This document shows, in pieces, positions 54,937 to 64,000 of a stretch of 64,000 bases of DNA. The notes beneath the pieces were generated by a model. That model saw nothing but the letters and a program-made list of their open reading frames with translations, had not been told where the DNA came from and made no database searches. The stretch comes from Uranotaenia lowii (Eukaryota; Arthropoda; Insecta; Diptera; Culicidae). The position numbers and the translations under genes are program-made. The DNA is taken from positions 124,372,714-124,436,713 of the forward strand of contig NC_073691.1 of assembly GCF_029784155.1 (NCBI RefSeq). The letters are read 5' to 3'. Each line of letters starts with the position of its first letter. Position 1 is the first letter of the stretch.

Positions 54937-56640
54937 CGTGAAATCGCTTTTCCGGACTTTTCTACACTGTTATCATTCTAGAAGTCAACCAATTCACTTG
55001 AAAATGAAAAAATAGTAGCAATAGGTCGCAAATTGAATTTCCTTCAAAATGAATATAATTTGGTCATTTTAAAATTTAAGTTGTTTTTGTTGTGATTAAT
55101 TACTTTTGTGACGTGAATTCACGCTAGAACTAACCATTTCGGACTTTAGTGCATACATCTATGATTTCCTGTTCTCTTTGTGGAAATAGAATATTGATGT
55201 CTTGGAATGAGTTGTAAAGAAAACAATTACCCACAATTTGATGTACGTAGTTTTCCAATTGAACAACAACGAACGAAGTTATGCTTATTTGAAGTTGTGA
55301 CGTGAATTCACTTAGTTCAAACAGAACAGGGTAGTTGACTGAATTCACGTCACGAATATAAAGTTATACTGTGGTTATACTGAACCATTCTTTGGAGTCT
55401 TCAAATTTTATGTACACTTTCAAAAACGATATTTTGTTGTTCCGACTTTTACAATCATAAATTTTCAGTATTTAGATCTTACTTTTTCCTTATTTTGATT
55501 GGCACTTGAATAGCAACATATTTAGGGATCATATGTTAAAATTACTACTGTCTTCATTTAAAGATTCACCAAAAAAAATTATTTTTTTTTTCAATCTTTT
55601 TGTATTTTTATTTGAAAATATTGAACTTATTAAAAAATAAATAAACAAAATTATGCAAGATTTATAAAAATCCGACCATCTGGAGGGTCAAAACAGCTTT
55701 CAGAGCACATTTTTCATATAAAATTTAACAAAAAATCAAATTTTGTGACGTGAATTCACTCATTCGCGCTGTTGTAACTCAGCTAGATTCCAACCGATTT
55801 CTATAAATTTTAGAATCGTCTTATAATTTTCAAAGAAAATCTCATTTTTTTTTAAGTCAGAGTTTTCTCGTAAAATTAAAAACTTTCCATTTTTTGTGAC
55901 GTGAATTCACTCATTTGCGACTGTTTTTGTTCGCTTTTCAAACCAACTACATTGGATATAAACAAATTCTTTTTTCTACAAAATGAAGCCATGTTTTTTT
56001 TAGCTTTTGAACATACTAAAAATAATTCCAAAAAAAATCATCCATGTATTAAAATTAATGATTTTGTAAAAGATGTCGAAAACACCACTTTTTTTTAACA
56101 AAAAAACTGATTTTCAAAATCATCTAAAACATGTGTAAAAAAACTTTTTTTCTTTTTCCGTTGCTTTTGTGTGATTTGAATTATCAAAATTATAGACAAT
56201 TTTGAGATTTTTTGATACGCGAACGGATAAAAATCACTTTTGAGTGGTACAAGCGCGTGGAATGTGTCTACAGCAGTTTAATCTTTTCTCAATTCTGCAT
56301 GTTTCTTTCGTTTGATAAAATGATCATAATAAGCCTGAAGTGTTTTATCAAACGTATGATTTCCATTTTAATCCCAATTTTAGTAACTCTCCTCTACACT
56401 GTGATTCTCCAATTCTATTCGAAGAGCTAGCATAACTTTTAATGTTAAATAATCCTAACTTCTACAGTTTTCAACGCACTATATTATTGAAATAATCTCT
56501 TTAACTCTTTGTTTTAAATTGAATTTTAAATTTATAAGGTTTTTTTAAATGGATGAACCTAATTTAAAACTGTGATAAATTTGAATTTACTAAAAAATAA
56601 ATGCATTTCTATCTTATTTATCGATTTTAAATTTACAAAA
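54937..56640. repeat. Interspersed GTGACGTGAATTCAC repeats in AT-rich sequence
   Basis: GTGACGTGAATTCAC or its complement occurs near 55109, 55297, 55335 (inverted), 55745 and 55895. The palindromic core is GTGAATTCAC. The retrotransposon target (GTGA-CGTG-AAATC) is a diverged form of the same motif. No gene is supported. Confidence 0.6.
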
Positions 56641-57346
56641 ATCAACAGTACTGTTGGCATAAATTAATTGCAAATGATCGATAGCAATCTAGCCTGAACA
56701 GCGTTAGATTCATCATGTTTTGTTGTTTCCATACTGTGAGTAGCAATATTATGAGAACATCCCTATACGAAACATAAGTATCATCCACAGATAATCTGGC
56801 AGCACTGCAACGTCGGCCCGTTTCGCCCGCTAAACGAATGACAACTGCGGGGAACCTATCTGTCACTTCACGCGAATACTCCTTCCTCTTTTGCTGTGCA
56901 GCCGTCGAGAAGGTAAGTCCACATCGGGCGAGTCTCCGCGTGATCGAGAACCGAGTCCCACAAAATGGCGACCTTGACAGATTTTTCTGCAATGCTTGGA
57001 AGCATTGCACGAAAAAAGGGAGACTCGCCCGCTGGGGACTTTAAGTGGCTTATTTAGTTCTAGTTTTATTCTCTTCGAAGTGGTTAGTTTTGTGCCGAAG
57101 TGTGTTAGTTTGCGGTGTCCATCTGAAAAAAAAAACCAGTTTGTGTCGTGTGCTGCTGAGAAAACGTGGTGAGGCGTCCTGTTTGTTTTTCATCGTAAGG
57201 AAAAGGTATGTTGAGAAATTTAATCTACTTAACCTACTTCTGGAGACAGTGGTTTTAATTTTTTTTTGCGACGGATCCGACGGAGATAATTTTATTTTGT
57301 TTTAAAGAAGTTGTTTGAAGTGAGAGTTTTATTTTTCTGCATTGGC
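56641..57346 (+). other. GC-richer leader-like region upstream of the palindrome array
   Basis: Contains a splice-donor-like AAG|GTAAGT near 56910, a hairpin pair CGGGCGAGTCTCC (about 56928-56940) with its complement (57020-57032), and inside it TGCAATGCT-TGGA-AGCATTGCA at 56988-57009. Another donor-like AAGGTATGT occurs near 57204. It may be the start of the transcript of the downstream gag-pol locus. Confidence 0.35.
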
Positions 57347-58910
57347 GGTTGAGATGGAACGTCCAACCAGTTTGCCTTCATATTTTCCCGGTGGGGACGA
57401 ACAATTTTCCCGGTGGGGATGGACAAGTTTCCCGAATTACGTTTTGGTTTCGTTCTGGCTCAATTTTCATATCCTAGTGTGATAAAATGTTTGTAATTTT
57501 CTGGCGGTTGAGATGGAACATCCAACCTATTTGCCATTTTATTTTTTCGGAGGATGAACGAAATTCCGAATCCAATAGGGTTTTCATTCTTGAGGTTGTG
57601 ACGGAACATCCAACCTAGCTTGTTCACATTATTTGAGGTGTTTAAAAACATTTTCCGATTCTTCTGGCGGTTGAGATGGAACGTCCAACCAGTTTGCCTT
57701 CATATTTTCCCGGTGGGGATGAACAATTTTCCCGGTGGGGATGGACAAGTTTCTCGTAGTCAATTTTGGTTCCTTCGGAATTTTCGTAATTCTTCATTTA
57801 CTGGGGTGATTGAAATGATTTTTGATTATTATGGCGGTTGAGATGGAACATCCAACCGGTTTGCCATTATATTTTTTCGTTCATGAACGAAATTCCGAAT
57901 TCAATTGCGTCTTCATTCGGGAGGTTGTGACGGAACATCCAACCTAGCTTGTACACATTATTTAAGGTGATTAAGAATATTTTCTTATTCTTCTGGCGGT
58001 TGAGACGGAACATCCAACCAGTTTGCTTTTATATTTTCCCGGTGGGGAAGAACAATTTTCCCGGTGGGGATGATCAATTTTCCCGGTGGGGATGAACAAT
58101 TTTCCCGGTGGGGATTAACAATTTTCCCGGTGGGGATGGACAAGTTTCTTGTATGCAATTTTGGTTTCGTTCGGACTTTTCGGAATTCTTCATGTCCTGG
58201 TGTAATTAAAATGATTGTTTGATTTTTCTGGCGGTTGAGATGGAACATCCAACCAGTTTGCCATTATATTTTTCTTTGAGGACGAACGAAATTCCGAATT
58301 CATTTGCGTCTTCATTTGGGAGGTTGTGATGGAACATCCAACCTAGCTTGTTCACATTATGTGGGGAGATTAAGATTATTTTTAATTCTCCTGGCGGTTG
58401 AGATGGAACATCCAACCAGTTTGCTTTCATATTTTTCCGGTGGGGAAGAACAATTTTCCCGGTGGGGACAGACAATTTCCCGATCTTCAATTGAATTTTC
58501 ATTCGAGCTCAGCTTAGGTTACATTGAAGTGATTTTGAATTCTCCTGGCGGTTGTGATAGAACATCCAACCTGTTGCTGCAAAATATAAACTGCTGAGAT
58601 GGAACGTCCAGCCCGGCTATCTTTAGTCTGAAAGTTGTCTGAATAAAATTTAAAGGCTAAAGCTACAAAAAAGGGAATTTTATTTCCGATGGTTGCGACG
58701 GAACATCCAACCCGTTCCTTAGAAATTTTTAACCAGTTGAAATGACCATCCGGCCCGCTTAATCATCAGTTAAGAATATTGGGAACTTTGACCTAGTGAA
58801 ATTATGTTCCGTTTGGATAATATGACGGGACTCAAGCCTATTTCAGCCACATCCTCAGGTATGCTGAGAATGACTGTAGTTTGTTCTAAAAGTTGTGACG
58901 GAACACTTAG
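57347..58910. repeat. Array of imperfect 22-bp palindromes (GGTTG...GGAACATCCAACC)
   Basis: At least twelve good and about three degraded copies, starting for example at 57347, 57506, 57594, 57669, 57836, about 57922 and 57997. They alternate with runs of CCCGGTGGGGATGAACAATT (five in a row at 58036-58145). A larger unit of about 330 bp is repeated four to five times. It sits just upstream of the gag gene at 59239. Confidence 0.9.
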
Positions 58911-59238
58911 GCTATACACTGAGGTCAAAAGCAAAGCACAACTTAGAAAAGCTTTCAAATGTGTATCTGGGAACGAGCAAGCCGGCAATGTTTATTAATA
59001 TATAAAAAAATAATAGTATCAATTTGAGTTTTTGTAAATTCTTTATTTGAACCAGCTCATAACTTTAGGCTTTGAGGAGCCAAACTCCATCAATTTGAGT
59101 TATTTAAGTCTAGAAGAATTGCTGAACGCTTAAAGAAACAAGTTTATAATTTTTCTTCCTTCGGAAAGGGTACATATGAGCTCGAGAACATCTTAATTAA
59201 TTTTTGCGTTTGTACAGGTTTTGTTTCAGTATTGCAAT

Positions 59239-60501
59239 ATGAGTGAGGGAAGATACGTGCGTCCTCATACCGAGGAAGAGGACGAGGCAACGGATGTTTT
59301 GTCCTCATCTAGCTCTTCCGAAGCGTTGGGAATAGAGAGTGATGTGGAGATACATACCCCTTCGGATACCGATGAGATGCGCGCTAGATTGGCTATTCTA
59401 GAGAAAGCTGTTGTCGACATAGCAAAAGGGTTGTTGGAACGAGAACAATCGGAGAAGGAGGTCAAACCGTCTATCAAACCTGAGGAACCAAGATGTAAGG
59501 AGGAAGTTAACTCAAAGGGTTTAGAAACGGCTGATAACGCAGCGGGACGCAGCTCCAGAGGAATACGTTGGGATCACTTGCGGCCATTCCCCCAGAATCT
59601 ACCAACGACCCGTTTTTGGGAGGAATGGAGCAAATTTAAAATCAATTTCGAGCTGTCAGCGGACCTCAACGGAGTTACGGGCGCGAATCGAGCACAACTA
59701 CTTTTGCTCTCAATGGGGGATCAGCTACAAGGAATCTTAACATCAGCTGAAATAAAAGCGGATTACGGGAGCATGAGCTGCTACCCCGATTTTGTGAGCG
59801 ACATAGAACAGTACCTGAGATCTCTAGTCGATGTAACTGCCGAACAGGACGCGTTCGCTGGTTTACGTCAGGGCTTCGACGAGTCGGCAGTGGCCTTCCA
59901 TGCTCGGTTGAGAGCAAAGGGAACCCTTTGTGGTTTTGGAGGTGACGAAAAAGCCATAAGAGGGCAACTGCTAAGGGGCATGTCAAATCAGGCAGTTGCT
60001 AACCAAGCTAGATTTTACAACCACGATGCCAAAACAACGGTACAAGCTGCTACTAGGGCGGAGGCTTTTGCGGTAAATAACCCAACTTCGCCGGAGGCCA
60101 TTTCAGCCGTATCCTCATCCCCAAAACCGACACGATTCCCACTGTCAAATGGCAACGTGCCCAGAAATCGATTTCCAAATAATTTTCGCGCTCGATCAGG
60201 AAGAAGAGGTGCTAGAAACTTCTCCGGGGGCAGGCGATTCGGCAATTCCCCATATGGTAGGCCATTTGAGGATCAGCGCAGGAACCAGCCTGAAGAATCG
60301 GAAAACAATCAAGCTGGTCGGAGAAAGCGGTGCGCTCGCTGCAATGACACCGATTGTTACAGAGGAGGAATGTGCCCAGCGATCTCGAGAAAGTGCTTTA
60401 ACTGTGGCGTGAAAGGACACTACACGGAAACTTGCCAACAGTGGAAAAGAATTAATCGAATGGATGCAACTACAAGCGAGGTATCGGAGGAAAAGGATCA
60501 G
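59239..60501 (+). CDS. Gag-like protein of an integrase-less Ty3/Gypsy-type locus
   Basis: Begins at the first ATG (MSEGRYVRPHTEEEDE), which follows an acceptor-like TTTGTACAG near 59218. An acidic N-terminus with a short coiled coil (EMRARLAILEKAVVDIAKGLLE) is followed by a Gag capsid-like region (WEEWSKFKINFELSADLN, LLLSMGDQLQGIL, QDAFAGLRQGFDESAVAFHARLR). Next is an Arg/Gly-rich segment, then Cys-rich knuckles, the last a standard CCHC (CFNCGVKGHYTETC). The unspliced frame stops two codons after CAG (TGA 60505-60507). The likely donor CAG|GTATGA at 60502 lets splicing join it in frame to the pol part at 60700. Confidence 0.85.
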
Positions 60502-60699
60502 GTATGAAATAAGCAAACTACATATATTTGGTGGCCCCCTCTAATATAACATAAACCTGTTTTGTTTTATAATCAATCGGTTGAACCGGTGTGTTTCTTT
60601 TAACAAAGTTACTTGACAAAATAAATTTAAAAAAAAAATGTCTGTTTAAGTTGGTTTTTCTTTTAAGTTGGTAACAACATTCCTTTCTTTTCTCGGCAG
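60502..60699 (+). other. Probable 198-nt intron between gag and pol
   Basis: Donor GTATGA, acceptor TTCCTTTCTTTTCTCGGCAG with a strong pyrimidine tract, and AT-rich interior with in-frame stops. Phase 0 on both sides. Confidence 0.65.
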
Positions 60700-62478
60700 A
60701 TGATAAGAAATGTGCCAGTAGACGACGCGATTGTCAATTGTCGTGTTGGATCATCTGAACCAATTTCGTTTTTAGTCGATTCTGGAGCGGATGTAAACGT
60801 CATTGGGGGTAGCGATTGGAAATGTTTGGAATCAGAATATAATGTAGGATCAGCTGTTTTAAAAATAATCCACCAATTAGATTTTCCCGAGTTGAGAGCT
60901 TACGCAACCAAGTGTCCTATGAAAATAAAAACTGCGTTTGAGGCTGTAATAGAAGTAATTGGAGCTGAGAAACCGGTCATCAAGGCAACATTTCTAGTCA
61001 TACCGGAAGGCAATCGATCCTTGTTGGGGAGAGATACATCAAGTAAGATGAAACTTCTCAAAGTTGGTCTTTCCGTAAATGTCTGCTCATCAAAAAGCAA
61101 TACTGCTGTTTTCCCGAAAATGCCAGGGGTGAAAGTCAAATTCACTATTGACGAAAGCGTCCTTCCAGTTAAAAATGCATATTTCAATGTCCCGGCTGCC
61201 TTTCGGGAGGCTGCAAGGCAAAGGTTGTCCGAAATGGAGGCTCGGGGGATTATAGAGAGGGTATTAACGGCCCCCACATGGATTAGTGGCATGTCGGCAA
61301 TTCCAAAAGGAAAGGAGGATTTCCGATTGGTAGTGAATATGAGAGCGCCAAACAAGGCCATCAAACGAGAGTATTTTCGACTGCCTCTTATAAACGAAAT
61401 GAGAACGAAACTTCACGGTGCCCAGTACTTTGCCAAACTTGATTTGACAAGTGCTTACTACCATCTCGAGTTAGCCAAAGAATCTAGGGACCTGACAACC
61501 TTCCTTTCCGAAAACGGAATGTACCGTTTTACCCGATTGATGTTCGGGGTAAACTGCGCCCCAGAGATATTTCAAAGAGAAATGTCTCGCATTTTCGAAG
61601 GATTAGAAGGGATTATAATTTATATAGACGATATCCTCGTGTTTGCGGATACGATCAAAGATTTGAGACTTAAAGTAGCTCAAGTTCTAGGCATACTGAA
61701 GGCTAATAACTTGACGGTCAACCAGGAGAAATGCGAATTTGATAAGCAACGCATAACATTCTTAGGGCATCTATTAGATAAACATGGGTTTCACATAGAT
61801 GAATCGAAAATCAACCATGTTCGCAAATTCAGAGAACCCAAATCAGCATCCGAACTACGCAGTTTTTTAGGACTAGCTTCCTTTGTAAGTGCCTACATTA
61901 AGAATTTCGCGGATATTACAAGCCCTCTCTGGTCGGTGGCAAACGAAAAGACTTGGAGTTGGGGCCCTGTACATAGTAAGGCTTTCGAACAGATAAAAAA
62001 GAATATCGTTGAGTCCACAGTAGCCTTAGGCTACTTTTGTGAAGTAGACAAGACCATACTATATACCGATGCGTCCCCTATCGCACTGGGAGCGGTCTTG
62101 GTCCAGGAATCCGCTGAAGGAGAGAGGAGAATTATAAGTTTTGGATCGAAAGCATTAACCCCAACGGAAAAGAGATATGCTCAGCATCAGCGGGAAGCCC
62201 TAGCAGCAGTATGGGCAGTTGAACATTTTTCTTATTTCCTATTAGGACGTCATTTCACATTAAAGACAGATGCAAAGGGGGTGAGCTTTATTTTGAATCG
62301 ATCGAGAGAGGACTCGAAAAGGGCGTTAACCCGAGCCGACGGATGGGCATTAAGATTAAGTCCTTACAGCTATGAGGTTGAATTCGTGAAAGGTAGAGAA
62401 AACATTGCTGACCCTTCGTCGAGGTTGTACGTAGGAACTTGTAACGAACTGTTTGTCGAAATAAAAATAAAAATATGA
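60700..62478 (+). CDS. Protease, reverse transcriptase and RNase H (pol without integrase)
   Basis: 592 codons, open throughout. Aspartic protease with ISFLVDSGADVNVIGG and GNRSLLGRDTS. RT with FRLVVNMRAPNKAI, YFAKLDLTSAYYHLEL, MYRFTRLMFGVNCAPEIFQ, the catalytic box IIIYIDDILVFAD, LTVNQEKCEF and ITFLGHLL. RNase H with D in LYTDASPIALGAVL, E in QREALAAVWAVEHF, D in LKTDAKGVSF and NIADPSSR. It stops about 15 residues after RNase H. No HHCC or DDE integrase appears in any frame up to 64000. ATG at 60700 could start translation, but the frame also continues upstream gag through the probable intron. It may be a mobile element with an unusual layout or a host-adopted gag-pol gene. Confidence 0.88.
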   Translation: MIRNVPVDDAIVNCRVGSSEPISFLVDSGADVNVIGGSDWKCLESEYNVGSAVLKIIHQLDFPELRAYATKCPMKIKTAFEAVIEVIGAEKPVIKATFLVIPEGNRSLLGRDTSSKMKLLKVGLSVNVCSSKSNTAVFPKMPGVKVKFTIDESVLPVKNAYFNVPAAFREAARQRLSEMEARGIIERVLTAPTWISGMSAIPKGKEDFRLVVNMRAPNKAIKREYFRLPLINEMRTKLHGAQYFAKLDLTSAYYHLELAKESRDLTTFLSENGMYRFTRLMFGVNCAPEIFQREMSRIFEGLEGIIIYIDDILVFADTIKDLRLKVAQVLGILKANNLTVNQEKCEFDKQRITFLGHLLDKHGFHIDESKINHVRKFREPKSASELRSFLGLASFVSAYIKNFADITSPLWSVANEKTWSWGPVHSKAFEQIKKNIVESTVALGYFCEVDKTILYTDASPIALGAVLVQESAEGERRIISFGSKALTPTEKRYAQHQREALAAVWAVEHFSYFLLGRHFTLKTDAKGVSFILNRSREDSKRALTRADGWALRLSPYSYEVEFVKGRENIADPSSRLYVGTCNELFVEIKIKI

Positions 62479-63270
62479 TGAACCACCTTAGTCATGATAA
62501 GACGCTAGAATCGCACTAGTCTAATCTGAATCGTTTGTAAACATACAGTGCCATCTGGTGGCCGATAGGGATTTAACCAAGACCCAACAAACGACGCTAA
62601 CGCTTCCACTCCAACCGGTTGAGCAAGATTTCTCTTGGGTTGGATTGTCGGAAACGTTTGTTCCTTGAACCCGTAAAAACCGCCGTACGTATGTATGCAA
62701 ATCATGAAGAAACTTAAAAAAATCAGGCCCATTGTTTCAACAATTCTTTACTGATTTCTGGTTGGCCTTGGTACACTTGTGACTCGCTACGACACTTGCT
62801 TGGAAGAACCGCTTGGAAGATATCATTAAGCTTGAGACCTTATGTCGATTATAAATTGATAATTATATCTAGAAAATTATATAAATGTGATATAATTAAA
62901 GCCAATTTGAGTTAAAAAGTTAAATTTCGGTAATAAGTATTTGCTCTCGTGAATTAGAAAAGTACTGAAAATTGAGTAAGTGTGATTTACTAGAAAAATA
63001 GTTCTTATAAAAAAAGTACATGTGGTCCTTTTATTACAAAATTTTTAGGGTGGCAGTATATTGACCTCAAAGTTGGTCGAAAAGAGATAATACGTTAGTG
63101 ATAAAGTAAAACGTATTCCCAGAAGGTAATAAGTCTTTGGTTGGCGTAGATTATCGAAAACTAATGTTGTACGTTGACAGGTAACCCGCGTCAACGTGGG
63201 TGTTAGTCTGGGGCTAAAAGCTTGCTCCGAAATCTACCACGCGGCGTTTGGGAACGACAATTGGCTGGTC
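62479..63270. other. Non-coding sequence after the pol gene
   Basis: No integrase, no clear LTR and no match to the region upstream of gag found by eye. A purine-rich GGGTGGCAG lies near 63049. Confidence 0.45.
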
Positions 63271-63700
63271 CATACTCGGTTGCGGCTTGAGAACCCCCGG
63301 GTTGTGGAATTGTCGACGCCCGCACACTCCCACGTGTTATCGTGCTTCGCAGTAGTGGGCAACAGCAAGTGATTGGAAATCGACTGGAATCCGCCGGCGC
63401 TTGTACCTTTCCGCGGTTTTTCACGATTCGCCGCAAATCGTGCCCAGTGGTCGACACTTGGTTGGGCCTGCCTCGGTTGCGGATTGAGAACCCCCGGGTC
63501 GTGGGAACTCCGCCAACACGTCACCACGTGTCACCTGCTATCCCTAGGTGGCTCCATTCGACTACTTCCGGGTGTAATACGAATACTTCTGACCCTGAGG
63601 AGTATCAAGAAGAAGAAGGTCCCGGTCATACTCGGTTGTGGATTGAAGACCCCCGAGTATCGGCAGATCATCAGCACCCATCATCGTCCACAAGCTAGAC
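63271..63700. repeat. Three degenerate copies of a ~75-bp GC-rich unit
   Basis: Units begin CTCGGTTGCGG or CTCGGTTGTGG at 63275, 63472 and 63631 and share GAACCCCCGGGT or a variant. Spacing is ~197 and ~159 bp. Far more GC-rich than its flanks. Function unknown. Confidence 0.65.
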
Positions 63701-64000
63701 CTACCTGTCCACGCGGAAATCCACCTACGCTGGTCGTGGGGTGAGTACCAAGAAAATACCAAAGGACTTTACCGAAACAAAACATTGTAAATCATTAAAT
63801 CTAAGAACTAGGGCACCAGATAGGAGGCAAACAAAATCGGAAAATAATACACACGAAACTTAGCTAAATCATTTTTAACTGTTATAATTTTGAAAGCGCC
63901 GAAACTTAGGCAAAATTCTACCCAAGTCAGCGTCGTTGCGTGCAAGCTTGTTTATTAACCCAATTCACTTCTGAAACTTCTAAATTTATTCGTTAATTCT
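63701..64000. other. Window end, nothing recognised
   Basis: AT-rich sequence with a donor-like GGGGTGAGT near 63738; no supported gene. Confidence 0.3.

Noticed and set aside
57620..58597. Repeated peptide frames (RLRWNVQP, FPGGDGQ) in the palindrome array
   Set aside because: Frames are short, shift between units and follow from the tandem repeat.
63342..63744. 118- and 123-codon + strand frames near the window end
   Set aside because: They overlap a degenerate GC-rich repeat and have no domain; not integrase.

Overview
This is an insect (dipteran) nuclear segment, most likely from a large-genome culicine mosquito. The evidence is the long, transposon-filled introns, a DD37E mariner, an RTE-clade LINE and several MITE families. 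That organism call is an inference from element content and gene architecture, not a database match. The only firmly recognised host gene is the 3' part of a high-affinity choline transporter (ChT, SLC5A7 family) on the + strand. It has seven coding exons between 1 and 19396, and its earlier exons lie left of the window.

Region by region. Introns of ChT (134-19111) hold three copies of a GGTTACC-ended repeat. One copy carries a TA-flanked element with a 7-bp satellite, whose empty site survives in a sibling repeat at 35.6 kb. They also hold a tRNA-like sequence, a long-armed foldback, two hAT-type MITEs with perfect 8-bp duplications, an RTE LINE that surrounds an LTR-element remnant, and a dead mariner. 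The stretch 19.4-33.9 kb is AT-rich and contains a foldback element, two MITEs with 10-bp duplications (one inside a second mariner) and a weak candidate two-exon gene. A PIF/Harbinger transposase pseudogene lies at 33.9-35.3 kb.

A non-autonomous LTR element (36312-40048, identical-length LTRs, 5-bp duplication) carries about 19 copies of a short hairpin motif built on GATGAAAGACTC, with compensating changes in the stems. A 14.7-kb Ty3/Gypsy-type retrotransposon follows on the minus strand (40210-54936). It has 1792-bp LTRs, a tRNA-Lys-type primer site, and gag, protease, RT/RNase H and integrase. A textbook -1 frameshift signal sits at the gag stop, and a 970-bp DNA transposon interrupts its pol gene.

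The last 9 kb holds a second Ty3/Gypsy-like Gag and Pro-RT-RNase H locus on the + strand. Its gag and pol are separated by what looks like a 198-nt frame-preserving spliceosomal intron. No integrase or LTR is visible in the window. It is preceded by an array of imperfect palindromes. This locus and the hairpin array are the most interesting features. The two Gypsy loci appear to solve the gag:pol ratio problem differently, one by ribosomal frameshifting and the other by splicing.
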